From assembly GCA_034401795.1 (NCBI GenBank), contig CM067369.1:140256496-140320495 (forward strand): 64,000 bases of DNA, in the 5' to 3' direction. The translations under genes were made by a program, and so were the position numbers. Positions 1-10,479 of this stretch are shown here, one piece after another. The notes below the pieces were generated by a model. The model saw only the letters and a program-made list of their open reading frames with translations. It did not search any database and had not been told where the DNA came from. Origin of the DNA: Chaetoderma sp. LZ-2023a. Lineage: Eukaryota > Mollusca > Caudofoveata > Chaetodermatida > Chaetodermatidae. Each line of letters begins with the position of its first letter. Position 1 is the stretch's first letter.

Positions 1-590
1 TCGCTATAAACACCCTCAACAATGAAGCGAAAGCTAAAGATCGGCATAAAACAGAGTGCATAGACACGCCAAGCCAAAACGAAACATTAATCACGGGCGC
101 CGCCATCTTGGTTACGGGTGCATCCATCTTGGAAGGAACCGAGTCGCAAGAGAAATTAACCGAGTCCCGGATAAGATTAAACAGTTAACGGGTACCAGAG
201 CGACTCCAACAATGGCTACCATTTTAAAACAATGTGCCAATTTAAGGAAAATTCAGTCATTACGGTACGAATGTATAAATTCTAGATTGATACAACCTGC
301 CCCTGTGATGATTTTCCTTTTTCTTCCATCCTTCCAGCAATGATTCACACAGAAACTGCTAAAACTCCATAGAAAATTGAGAATTTTAGAGAGCTCAAAA
401 ACGCGACTAACAAGGCGAGCAAAATAGACGAATCTGACGGTGATTGGGAATTGACTCGGTACCTGCGGCTATGGTAATTCCCGGACACAGTGTGGGCAGG
501 ACCAGGAGAGTGCGGAGTTTTAATTGTTTATTTTGAGCTAGACTAGATAATAGACATTATCATAACAGTACATCTGGTAAGTATTATTCG
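1..590 (-). mobile_element. DIRS-type retroelement, terminal fragment
   Basis: This fossil segment is collinear with 24157-24747 of the DIRS element below, matching roughly nine bases in ten by eye. It includes the block with 'GGCGCCGCCATCTTGG' and the terminal stretch ending ACATCTGGTAAGTATTATTCG at 590. The rest of the copy, if any, lies left of the window. Its divergence from the second copy suggests separate insertions of one family rather than a recent duplication. It has no coding capacity. Confidence 0.85.
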
Positions 591-1222
591 CACCATCACC
601 TCTGTGGGTTTTTTGATTAAAGGACCCAGGGAAGACCAGGGATATTGTATCACTGATTGGATTACCTTCATAAAATAACGCTTATTATTATTATTATTTT
701 ATTATCGTGCTTAGTGGAACACAAATAGTATTCACGATGGGCTCTGATAACACAGCTTATTTACTGCCAACTACTGGTGAAATGCTGCTTATCATTTTGA
801 AAATAATTTGATTTGAAGTCCTTGCCACTGGCAACAAACAATAACTTCAGTCAAAATGTTTTCCAAACAGTCAACTTGTATTATTTTCACTGATTGTTTC
901 AATGGTCACAAAATGATACCGACCAAATATTTATAGACTATTTTGACTGAAATTTGTTGCTGCCACCACAAGTGGCCTTCTTTCAAATTGTTTTCAGGAC
1001 AATTTGCAGTATTTTACGTTTCTGCGTGTTGCAGGTAGACTAATAGATCACAGTCATAACAATACAACAATGATTACCACAAAAGAGTATGCACCATGCT
1101 ATTTTTAAATTAATTTGACTGGGAGATACCATAAGCAGAAAAATCCCCACGTTAAATCAGTTTCAAAATATTCTATAGCTTACCTGTATAATTACCTTGG
1201 GAATGTGGGCTTATTAGTTTAA
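591..1222. other. Intron or intergenic stretch, no gene seen
   Basis: AT-rich DNA with no ORF or recognisable family. A weak remnant of the 'TTTGACTG..' hairpin family is visible near 780-990 and again near 1105-1180. Confidence 0.4.
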
Positions 1223-1653
1223 CCCTTTCGTGACTACATTTTTTCATGTAAAGATTCACTGGGGACTAAGGTTTTTTCCATAATTTTCGCAAATTTGACA
1301 TATTTCAACAGTTACTTTCAAATGCCTAAAAACAACCTGTTCACTCAGTACTACACCGGCCGTAGACTGGCCATGCATTAGCAATAGTACCGATAATGGT
1401 ACACACTACACCATTGGCGAGATGTGAGTGGGGTCACTGGAATTCTGCAGAATTGGACTAGTGGGGATGGGTTGGGGTGTACTTTCTTAAAATACCACCC
1501 ATGTATATACCGATGACATGATACATGGCAGAAATTAGGCACCTTAAAGTGTGCATCTAACAGCCGAAAGGAGACAACTGTTTATATCCAAATTTTGCTA
1601 GTAATGACATCTTAGCATGCAGGCCGACTATGGCCAGTGTAGGCACGAAAGAG
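1223..1653. mobile_element. TTAA-flanked non-autonomous element (piggyBac-like ends)
   Basis: TTAA at 1219-1222 and 1654-1657 flanks a 431-bp stretch. It starts CCCTTTCGTGACTAC and ends GTAGGCACGAAAGAG, an imperfect inverted terminal repeat of about 15 bp. A second inverted match (TGGCCATGCAT near 1369; ATGCAGGCCGACTATGGCC near 1616) lies just inside. TTAA duplication with CCC..GGG ends is the hallmark of piggyBac-type elements. There is no transposase. Confidence 0.65.
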
Positions 1654-1689
1654 TTAAAGTGGGTGGAACTTAGCTAGAAAGGGGTGGGG

Positions 1690-1872
1690 GATAGCTAGAA
1701 ATGAATTCCTCCACATGTGTATATATTAATAATACTAGTGTTTGAGAGATTAGACCAGATAATTTTATCATATTTATCTGATCTGGGATGGACGGGGAAT
1801 CGAACCCACAACTGGTGACAGCATCTAGCATCATAGAGCACTAACAGTTCCACGAGACCAATGCTGCGAGAA
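1690..1872 (-). mobile_element. tRNA-derived SINE (minus strand)
   Basis: Read on the minus strand, 1872-1785 has a tRNA-like head. It has an A-box-like TGGTCTCGTGG and a consensus B box GGGTTCGATTCCCC with flanking complementary bases. Acceptor-stem pairing is poor and the anticodon arm is unusual, so a functional tRNA gene is unlikely. The 3' boundary is not clear. Confidence 0.55.
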
Positions 1873-1895
1873 ATCTTGCTTTCCTGGTGAAGCGT

Positions 1896-2015
1896 TCATG
1901 ATTGTGGATTTCTGACACACAGTGCAATTCTGTGGTACCCGATTTAGACCATAATTTAACTGTAACTGATTAGTCACAGAACTCTGCTGTGTGTCAGAAA
2001 CACACAATCATGGCA
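1896..2015. repeat. Small foldback repeat
   Basis: An arm reading CATGATTGTG..TCTGACACACAG.. at about 1898-1937 is matched in inverse orientation by CTGTGTGTCAGAAAC..CAATCATG at about 1988-2012. About 50 bp separate the arms. Probably a MITE remnant; no target duplication was recognised. Confidence 0.5.
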
Positions 2016-2189
2016 GCATCACGCCAAAGCAATATTTATGTCTTGCCACATTCGTCTGGTGGAAGCGTTTGTGGGATATGATTCTAGGCGCTTTCACCAG
2101 TTGTAGGTCCGATTTTCCATAATGCTAATATGCCACAATGCCATGATTACATGTATAACTGATCTGTAATGAGATATGATATATATTAC

Positions 2190-2347
2190 CATGAGTCATA
2201 GCATGACTGACAAAGATATCCTCGAAAATCACTGGCAATGCATTAGCATCACCATCCAGTTCTAGGCACTCTACAGACAAAGGGAGAAGGCTTTGATAAT
2301 ATGGCGATGCTCGTACCAAAGCTGCTAAATCACTGTGGCCATTGATG
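2190..2347 (-). CDS. FAM135: FAM135-like exon J (most downstream in window)
   Basis: 158-bp exon with acceptor TTGTTTTCAG and donor GTAATA. It reads INGHSDLAALVRASPYYQSL, then LPLSVECLELDGDANALPVI and FEDIFVSHAMTH. It matches [26 protein letters not shown] of human FAM135A. The gene continues to lower coordinates outside the window. Confidence 0.95.
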
Positions 2348-2596
2348 CTGAAAACAATATAAACATTGGTAGCTATTGCAGAATAAACGTTAATATTAGC
2401 TATCCCGAATATCTAAGATTCATGGTTTATTAATAATTTACAGGCACATTTATGATTAATGTAGACGATTCTTTGATTATTTTACCTGATGCTGTTGCTG
2501 TGTTGATATGGTTTAGAATGAACTCAGATGTGTAGTAGATATGTTTTCTTGGGTAACCCAAATTGTCCAGGGTTTGAACAGATACCAAGATTTTAA

Positions 2597-2825
2597 CCCA
2601 TTAACACTCATATCAGCCAAAAATACCTTTTGCAGTGGTATTGAGAAATGTCCATTTGCAGAACAAGAGATTATTTTTAAAAATTTACCACTGGAATGAC
2701 TGGCTTGATATTGAGCCAGTCATTCCATTGCTAAATTTTCAAAAATAGTCTTCTCTTAGTCTGCAAATGGATATTTTCTATGATAAAATTGCAATTTAAA
2801 AAAAGTAAATTTGAGGGTTAAAGGG
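2597..2825. mobile_element. Hairpin MITE 'B' copy (TTAA-flanked)
   Basis: TTAA at 2593-2596 and 2826-2829. About 229 bp, nearly palindromic, with arms of roughly 100 bp. The centre reads GGAATGACTGGCTTGATA then the complement GAGCCAGTCATTCC. Arms contain TGTCCATTTGCAGA and AATAGTCTTCTCTT. This is the reference form of a family with about 20 copies in the window. Confidence 0.85.
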
Positions 2826-2829
2826 TTAA

Positions 2830-3500
2830 TTCAATGTAAACTATCTGCACCATTGTATGATAAAATCTGAATATTGTTATTGCTGTTGTATCACATGCCA
2901 AATAATGGCTTTGTATAATTTAATTAGAATAAAATACAGATTTAACACCGAGTCATTTTCTTCAATTTCTAGGATAATCGCACGATGAGATGCCATTCTG
3001 TGAATGATTGTTGTTGCGTGAATTATACCTATGCTCTTGGTGAGTGATAAGCTCATAGCAGCTCATTCATACACCTCCATATTAATGACATACAGGAGAA
3101 ATATTAGTGTTTGCTAAAATAGAATGGGTATCAGAGCTGATGCCCTGCTTCCTAGCTTTATTAGACACCAGCTTCACCTAACAATACAACACACAGGGTG
3201 CACTCAATGATGATGCAAACAATGATGTTATAGCATGAACTGTATTACAGTGTTAAAATTGGCGAGTTTAGCTGAAATATTAACAGTGATAGACATTGTG
3301 AAAATTTGTTAAATTGTTTTTAATTTTTAAGATATGATAAAAGCTTTTATATTTATTGATTTTTATTAAATTATAATTCTCATTTGGTCACCTTTAAAAA
3401 TACCCATGTGTCACTATTGTCACCAATGTATAGACAGAAACACAGATAGATACAGTACAGATCAGAAATAAATTACAATGATTCCAAGATAAAATAAAAT
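2830..3500. other. Intronic stretch, no gene seen
   Basis: AT-rich sequence between the hairpin MITE and a hairpin 'A' copy. No ORF, splice pair or named repeat recognised. Confidence 0.4.
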
Positions 3501-3504
3501 GAAC

Positions 3505-3588
3505 TGTTCAAGATTTTGAACATAATTGGATTGGAAGACATGTCTTTCAATGCAATTATGTTCAAAATACTCAACAGAACATTTCTTA
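3505..3588. mobile_element. Hairpin MITE 'A' copy (GAACATAATTGGAT subtype)
   Basis: A palindrome of about 84 bp: GTTCAAGATTTTGAACATAA.. pairs with ..TTATGTTCAAAATACTCAAC around a short centre. The same subtype recurs at 54347-54447. Confidence 0.7.
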
Positions 3589-3859
3589 CTAACTATCATG
3601 TTTTGGCTTTTGTTTTGGAAACATTTTTACTTATTTATAAGCTGTACTATAGTGATCCTACATCCTTACGACTCTCATGTTAAAATTTTAAACTTTCAAA
3701 TTAAATTAAAATATGAACTGGTGTTTATATTTCAACAAATTTGGTGGGAGATGTTGCTGTCATAGACAGAACTGATGAAAGATGTACACCAGTTTCTTAA
3801 CTATTGACACAGTAAAAGATGGCCTATTGACATGAGAGTGGCAAGGGTTTAAATGATGA

Positions 3860-4850
3860 AATCCGGAATTTATTTTATTTATTTTATTTAGGACTTTACG
3901 ACTTTACAATGAGCTATGAAGCTCGACTTAAAACATTAAATAAATATAGAAGGCTTATCAAGCGACTTATCAATGATCATGATCTTGTTTTGGTGCAGCA
4001 TGATTAACACAACATGAGATATGAACTGCTAAGTTGAGGTAAAAGCATAATGTTAGAGAAAACCCTTGAGTTTTGTCGTTATCACACTGACCATCACCTT
4101 TTGATGCCAAGGTAATTGTGTCATATCTCATTATAAGGAAGGATGTGTCCCTGTATGCTTAACCAAACATGAGATATAAACTGTTACGTTGAGCTAAACG
4201 CAAAATGTTAGTCTTGATAAAAACTGAAAAATACGGTTTTGTAGAAGTCAGAATGACCTTGACCTTCACCGTTGTGACTTCAGTGTCAGCCTGCTGCTTC
4301 CTAAGATTATACGTAACAATGTATTCAAGTTTAGTTCCATTAGGATTAATCAATCCTGAAAGACATGCCGAGTTTTGCTAAACGCGAAAACTTAACATTG
4401 AAAAAACAGTTTTGTATCAAGGTCCCAGTGACCTTGATCTTGGACCTTGTGACCTCAGTATCATCATGCTGCTTCCTAATAGTATAGGCAACCACATAGT
4501 TTAGTTGAAATAGGATTAACTGATCCTGAAATATAAGCCGAGATAACATTGTTGACGCCATCATCGCCGCCGTCGGAAAAGTGACATGTCTCGCTTTCTG
4601 CTTCACAGCTGGACAAAAACAGTTTTTACAATGGACACAATGACCTTAACATTTGACCCAAGGTCAGTGCGTGATGATGTGACATCATAGGGAAGCAAGT
4701 GTCCAAGGACAAATAATTCATACACTTGACAGACATTTCGATGTTCACGATGGAGATAGATACATCATTATCCTCACGTTTTAAAAAAATGTCGGGGACA
4801 TTGTTATCACCTCCGCCTGTCCGTCCATCTGTCCGTCCGTCCTCCCAAAC
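3860..4850. repeat. Degenerate repeat region with 'GACCTTGA' modules
   Basis: Repeated phrases such as 'GTGACCTTGA', 'CTGCTTCCTA', 'TAGGATTAA' and 'GAAAAACAGTTTTGTA' recur about every 150-180 bp (near 4090, 4250, 4430 and 4640). The style is common in bivalve genomes and looks like an old non-autonomous dispersed or tandem repeat. The short ORFs here are not coding. Confidence 0.5.
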
Positions 4851-4854
4851 CATT

Positions 4855-5790
4855 CGGTGGAATTAAATCACATTTGGTCTGTGGGTTACCCAAATGATTC
4901 CACTTTCCAAGACGATATTTAGATTTGTCTCAGCCCCCAGGGGGCATGGCAGGGGTCAAAAGGTCAAATCAGATGTAACGCAACTCCACTGAAATCATTA
5001 GATGGAACTGAAACAAATTTGATATCCGAGTTATCCATATGATTGCGGAATGCAAGCGGCCATTTAGATTTGGCTCCGCCCCGAGGGGGTGGGGAGGGGT
5101 CAAAAGGTTAAATTTTAACCTGCGGAAATTGATTGTAATGCATCTCCCCGAAATCATTGGACAGAATTCAACCAAATTTGGTCTGTGAGTTACTCATATC
5201 AATGTGGAGTACATGAGGACATTTACATTTGGCCCCATGCCCAGGGGTGGGTGGGGATGGGGTGGGGTAAAAAAATGTATTATAATGCAACTGCTCTGAC
5301 ACTGTTGGACGGAATTCAACCAAATTTAGTATGCCAGTTACCCATATCAATGTGGAGTGGATGAGTACATTTAAATTTGGCCCTGCCAGCAGTGGATAGG
5401 GGATGGGTTTAAAAGGTCATGAAATTGATTGTAATGCAACTCCTCTGAAATCGTTAGACGGAACTCAACGAAATTTGATATGATTGCGGAGCGCAAGATG
5501 CCATTTAGATTTGGCTCCGCCTCCAGGGGGTGGGAGAGCGGTCAAAACGTCAAATTTTAACCTGCATAAATTGGTTTAACGCATCTCCTCTGAAACCATT
5601 GGATGGAATTCAACCAGATTTGGTATGTGAGATACCCATATCAATGTGGAGTAGATGATCCCATTTACATTTGACCCCGCCCTCAGGGGTGGGGGATGTA
5701 GATGATCCCATTTACATTTGACCCCGCCCTCAGGGGTGGGGGATGGGATTAAAAGGTCATGAAATTGATTGTAATGCAACTCCTCCGAGT
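4855..5790. repeat. Degenerate tandem array, about 140-150 bp units
   Basis: About six diverged units each contain 'GTAATGCAACTCCTCTGAAA', 'GGAATTCAACCAAATTTGGT', 'ACCCATATCAATGTGGAGT' and 'GGCCCCGCC..CAGGGGTGGG'. Within it, 5650-5747 holds a recent direct duplication of about 47 bp containing 'GATCCCATTTACATTTGACC'. Confidence 0.75.
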
Positions 5791-5821
5791 CCCGGGTTGG
5801 GGTCGAGGACAGGCAGCGGTA

Positions 5822-5955
5822 CTGAGGCTGAGTACAAGTACTTTGGCAAAGTACTTGAGGTTAAGTACAAGTACATGTACTTTTTAGCAATTGTACTGAG
5901 GCCGAGTACGAGTACATTGTAAATGTACTTGAGTACGAGTACAAGTACATATTAA
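5822..5955. repeat. GTAC-rich quasi-palindromic block
   Basis: Dense iteration of GAGTAC, AAGTAC and TTGTAC words in both orientations, for example AAGTACTTGAGGTTAAGTAC. It resembles the end of a degraded hAT-like element or a palindromic simple repeat; no boundaries are clear. Confidence 0.5.
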
Positions 5956-6388
5956 TACCAAACTGTCATCCATGGTTGCAATGGATGGGGTGGGGGAGAG
6001 CCGCCATACTATAATATTCCCCTGTACTTACTATATGGGGTGGAGTTGCTGTGAATTCTGTAAATATACATGTATATATGAAATACGACTTCTGTAGTAG
6101 TGTTTCTCTCTATTTATTCACAAAAGAATCTTGTTAAATATTTTGGATATAAACGGACTGAATGCTGTTGCCACCATGGCGGTATTAGCTCCCAGCCAAA
6201 TTAGTGCAAAACATTTCATCAAATATTTACTAATGCTTTCAACGATACAGATAAAATGGCAAATTCATTACAATAAGAAATAACCAATTGAATATTTTGA
6301 CCATAATTTGATTGCTAGAAGAATTTGCAGAATTCCTGGCATGATTGCTTCCTGTATCACCACACAGATATTTGCTTTATGCACTTAC

Positions 6389-6462
6389 CTTGGCTCATAG
6401 CAAGCCATGACATCAGGTGTGGGGTGTTCCATGGTGAAGAAACCTTCTGCAAATCTCTTAAC
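6389..6462 (-). CDS. FAM135: FAM135-like exon I
   Basis: 74-bp exon with acceptor GTTGTGTAG and donor GTAAGT. It reads VKRFAEGFFTMEHPTPDVMA, then CYEP plus two bases of Ser. It matches the family RVRRFSEAFFCFEHPREAA block immediately after the HHTxR motif of the previous exon. Confidence 0.93.
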
Positions 6463-6589
6463 CTACACAACATCATTAAAATAGAGCAATTAAACATCAG
6501 TCATGTATGTGATAAGTAGTTAAAATATTTTGTCAACTTTAATCAAGAAAATCTAGAGGTCATTGAATATTTATTTGCACGCCAAGAGG

Positions 6590-7030
6590 AAGCTATCAGG
6601 TAGCACACCAGGCATTCCTATAGTAAGTTGATAAATGATCGAGCAAATTGAACATTCAATGGAGGAATCCAGTTTTAGCTATGACCCGCCCATCTCTAGC
6701 TAAGTTCCACACACGCGTCGTCGGTGTTGTTTGAACTCTTTGAATCTAAATTTCCAGAAAATTATACAAGCTGCTGAATATTTTGAAACTAATTAAATTG
6801 GGTGCTGTCGCTGCCTATGGTCAAATTAGTTTTAAAATATTCAACAGCATGTTCATTAAACAGTAAAGACATGCAATTCGTACAACAATGCTTAGTCCGT
6901 CATCGATTAAGCATTCGTGACAAACTTAGCTATGTCATTCATGACATATTTTATTATGACATCAACCTATGCGTCATGTAGTTGATTATATGATGTCAGG
7001 ATTGATGGATAAACTGGATCCCTCCATTTC
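6590..7030 (-). mobile_element. Dispersed family 'C' copy with internal hairpin 'A'
   Basis: Contains in order GGAATCCAGTTTTAGCTATG and ATCTCTAGCTAAG (6665-6710), the hairpin 'A' (6772-6847), CAACAATGCTTAGTCCGTC (6885-6903) and CATTCATGACAT..TATGACATCA. The same modules in the opposite order occur at 27235-27560 and 58205-58580, so this copy is on the minus strand relative to them. No coding capacity. Confidence 0.6.
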
Positions 7031-7079
7031 ATCCTCAAGGGCCAAGTATTTCATATCATAATCAAAATGATTCGAATCT

Positions 7080-7345
7080 CGAGCCCAATTCATGGGCACA
7101 TATTTGATGAAGTAGATAGGGTTAAATATCTGGGAATAAATCTGAGTAAAAAATTTTAATGAACACCATCAAATAACCCAGATAACCAAGAATGCCAATG
7201 CCACTGGGCCCTTCTACAATTACACCCTACACCAATATGCCAACTCCCAAGAAAATTAAATGAAATAATTTATTATAAAACTCTAGTAAGACATGTCAGA
7301 ATATACAAGCATAATATTATGGGACATAATAGGAATGGATCAGCG
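7080..7345 (+). pseudogene. LINE reverse-transcriptase 3' scrap
   Basis: The plus strand reads DRVKYLGINLSKKF, then after a stop or shift phrases like QITKNANAT.PFYNYTL and NEIIYYKTLVRHV. In non-LTR retrotransposons this is the conserved C-terminal RT region (V(K)YLGV.L......HI..I...A......Y..LVRP..EY). It is short and interrupted; the clade cannot be set. Confidence 0.6.
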
Positions 7346-7484
7346 CTGAACAGTAGGCTTGTGCGATCATTATTTTAGGTAATCATGATCAATTATTTAA
7401 GAATAATGATTACTCGATTAATCCACCTGGGTACAAATTATCCAGACATAGCAACAAAGCATATCAATGACGAAAGCTACAATG

Positions 7485-7600
7485 GTGTGTGGAAATGTCC
7501 ATTTGCGGGCGAAATGAAAACTATTTTTGATGCTCGAGCCAGTCATTCCAGTGACACACTTTCAAAAATAGTCTTCTCTTTGCCTACAAATGCCTGAATG
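7485..7600. mobile_element. Hairpin MITE 'B' core fragment
   Basis: AATGTCCATTTGCGGGC.. and ..AGCCAGTCATTCCAGTGAC..AATAGTCTTCTCTTTG show the hairpin 'B' core without terminal TTAA parts. It sits inside a larger sequence (about 7345-7700) with GATTATTCGATTAAT motifs in inverted positions, probably another degraded non-autonomous element. Confidence 0.55.
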
Positions 7601-7870
7601 GCCATACATTAGCTGAGAATGTCAGTTTATTTACATATCCTATTAAAGAGCAATTAAAAAGTAGGTTTTGAAATAGAAATTATTCACGATTATTCGATTA
7701 ATTAATTTGTAATTTATATAAATTGGCGATGTAAAAAAGAAGAACTTGTATAATTTTGAAGGACACGTTTTGTTCACTGTGATTGGGCAAATTAAAATAT
7801 TGCGCAACAGGGGTATCCTGTTGTTTTTTTATATCCTATATGTTCTTTTACTCGTATGTGGAATTCATGT

Positions 7871-8648
7871 TTACTGTTTGTGACAAGATGTGCATGTGAG
7901 TAAGTATATGACATTGCAAGTGTCACAATATGTCTTCACTTTACATCTGTAGTTTAAGCTCATGTGAGTGCGTATGAATGCACATTTACTGTCCATTTTG
8001 TGACAGAAAAAACATTTTTTCCTGGTGCATGGGTAGATAGGGTTTGAGAGTTTTTCCTTGAAATCCGGTTTTGGCGGGAAACACAAATCTGGCTGAGACA
8101 AGGGTGTCTTTGAAAGTGGGATTCTTTCTGTAGCCAAACATTGGTGGTGTGGTGAATGTGCTTCTGCATTTGGGACTGCTTTCTAACAGTTCCCAATTCT
8201 TTTGGATGATTTTCTTTGTTTATGGCTTTCAGTGTGGAAGTCCATAATGCATGGGATATGTGTATTTTTCTCCAAGTTTTTTGGTTTGGGTGTAAGTAGA
8301 TCATGTCTTGAACGTGTGCAAGCTTTCTGATAGCTTTTTAGAAGAAGCTCGGGAAGATATTCTCTCTTCTGACATGTCTGATAGTAGCCAATGAGTTCAA
8401 GAGCATGTGTGTGGAAATCGCTTTCCTTGCTACAGATTCTGCGTAGTCTAAGGAATTGTCCATATGGACTGGAGTTTTTGGTGGCATAGGGGTGTGTGGA
8501 TTGATAGTTTAAATATCCATGTGTATCTGTAGGTTTACAGTACAAGCCAAAGCTGATTGAGCGGTATGTATACATAAGTGTCCAGAAAGCTCACTTTGGG
8601 CGTAGATTGCTTTCGCCGTGAATTTGATAGAATGATTGATGTATTCAT
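7871..8648 (-). pseudogene. PLE RT C-terminus and truncated GIY-YIG start
   Basis: 8575-8183 reads LYCKPTDTHGYLNYQSTHPY, then NSSPYGQFLRLRRICSKESD, typical of the PLE RT thumb and linker. 8137-7871 reads a cysteine-bearing linker (PCTRKKCFFCHKM) and ends in CNVIYLLTCTSCHKQ, the entrance of the PLE GIY-YIG endonuclease (usually ..C.KQYVGET). The sequence stops at that point, so the endonuclease core is missing. Confidence 0.78.
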
Positions 8649-8656
8649 ATAGTTGA

Positions 8657-9552
8657 CAGGGTTGGAAAAAATCATTCAGATTTTTTCGATTTAATCAGAT
8701 TTTTTCCATTTTTATGATTTTTATGATTTTTTAAATTATAGAAGTCTAACAAAATCATTGATTTTTTTTACATTCACTCATATTCGGAACTAAATGGAAT
8801 ATAATCACTCTAAACAATGTTGACCTTATTTATACTATTAAAATGTATCATAACAATTTGTTCTTGTTGTTTTTAAATCACTTTTGAATTTATTGTCACA
8901 TTTTGAAATAACTGCAGTTCTACTCATGACCATTGACCAAATTTCTAATAAACACAGTAACCATGTTTTGTCTATACTTGATGGGCTACATTTTATCCGT
9001 CTTAATGTTTTGTGGATATAATTTGCATAAGGCTGTATAACTCTGGACATGGTATAAAATATTTTGAATACAATTTAACTGAATGTAGTCGGCATTAACT
9101 GTCGGTCAAATTAGTTTGAAAATATTCAGCCGGTCTAGAGTTATTATTGTCTAGTGAAATTATTGGCTAGTGGCTGGCAGCAGTCAAGGTCAAGTCAGTT
9201 TAAAATAATATCCACAGAACTGTTATAAATAGTATTGGTCTGCGCTGTGTTTACCCATCAAATAACAACTAAGGAAAGTTCCCACTAAATGTACTGATAG
9301 AAATAAAGCTTCTTAGTTCTTATATTAGCATAATATTGTATAAACAGGCCTATTAACTATCTGAAACAACAGATACAATAACTTTTAAGAAATCAAAAAA
9401 AATCTTTCGAAATTTTATAGTGCAAATGAGATGAGTTGAGGAGGAAAAAATCAAAAACATCCAAAAAATTAAAAAGTGAATTTTTTCAGCTTGATTTAAT
9501 CGTTGATTTAATCATATGATTTAATCGATTTGATTAAATCAAAGCAACCCTG
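8657..9552. mobile_element. hAT-type non-autonomous element inserted in the PLE
   Basis: 896 bp starting CAGGGTTGGAAAAAATCA and ending TTGATTAAATCAAAGCAACCCTG. The outer 8-bp inverted repeat is CAGGGTTG/CAACCCTG, and AT-rich GATTTAATC words lie inside both ends. The perfect 8-bp target duplication ATAGTTGA occupies 8649-8656 and 9553-9560. An 8-bp duplication with CA..TG ends is characteristic of hAT. No transposase. A hairpin 'A' copy sits inside it at about 9050-9145. Confidence 0.9.
9050..9145. mobile_element. Hairpin MITE 'A' copy (inside hAT-type element)
   Basis: AACTCTGGAC..ATATTTTGAATACAATTTAACTG pairs imperfectly with CGGTCAAATTAGTTTGAAAATATTC..GTCTAGAGTT. It shares the CTCTGGA/TCCAGAG outer arms of the copy at 53312-53428. 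Confidence 0.65.
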
Positions 9553-9560
9553 ATAGTTGA

Positions 9561-10440
9561 TGAATTCATCTAGTTTTTGTTGGCCAGATGTCGAAATCAT
9601 AAAAATGTCATCAATGTAGCGGAGGTAGAGGGCAAGTTTTTGAGGTGCTTTAAGAGTAGTTTTTTCTTGAGTTGGGCCATAAAGATAATGGCATATGTTG
9701 GTGCTACTTTACTGCTCATTGCTGTCTCCCCGATTTGGAGGTATTGTTGGCCATTAAATTCCAACGTATTACCTCTCAGTACTATAGATAAGAGGTATAG
9801 TAATGACCTGGGTGTAAGTTCGCCTGGTATGTTGAATTTTCGGATATGTTGGGCGGCTGCTTTTAATCCTTCCATGTGAGGGATGTTGGTGTAAAGTGAG
9901 GTGATGTCCATGGTGACTAGAATGGTGTGATCGGGTAATTTGCCAAATTTTTCTAGTTTATTGATGAAATCTGTAGTGTCCCTGACATATGACGGGATGT
10001 TATGAATATGAGTTTTACGGTGAATATGAGTTTTAACCTATAAAGATGTGTTCAGTAGGGCAGCCATTACTGCTTATAATTGGGCCACCTGGTGTAGGAG
10101 TTAATTGCTTGTGGATTTTTGGTAGTAGATAGAAACGCGCAGTACGTGGGTTGTCTACCCTTAGTCCAGCAGCAGTGTCGCGAGTTATCTCCCCTTTCAG
10201 TACTAAACCTGTGATGGTGGTTTCCACTTTTTCAAAGTGTTTTGTGGTTAGGTTTTCTGTGACCAATCTATAATAGCGCGTGTCTCCCAGTTGTTTGAGT
10301 GCTTCCGCGTTGTAGTCATATGTGTTTAGTATAACAGGGACGTGTCTCTTATCAGCCTTTTGGATGAGAATTGATTTGTAATTGGCTAACTCTTGTGCTA
10401 GTTTTCTCTCTGATGGGGTGAGGTTTCCCCTTAAGTTTTG
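9561..10440 (-). pseudogene. PLE reverse transcriptase, fragmentary
   Basis: The upstream piece (10266-10033) contains RFYLLPKIHK, PGGPIISSNG and PTEHI, which are typical Penelope RT finger motifs. The downstream piece (9911-9597) contains DITSLYTNIPHMEGL, then GNTLEFNGQQYLQI, SSKVAPTYAIIFMAQLKKKL and a DDIFMI-like catalytic stretch near 9600-9570. The family motif AMGTKMAPSYANIFM appears here with substitutions. Frame breaks separate the pieces, so no functional RT is expected. Confidence 0.8.
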
Positions 10441-10479
10441 GCGGTGTTGTTCAGATCATGTTTAACTTTCTTAATGAAG

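Noticed and set aside
1785-1872. Genuine tRNA gene
   Set aside because: The B box is good but the acceptor stem and anticodon arm do not fold well; a SINE head is more likely.
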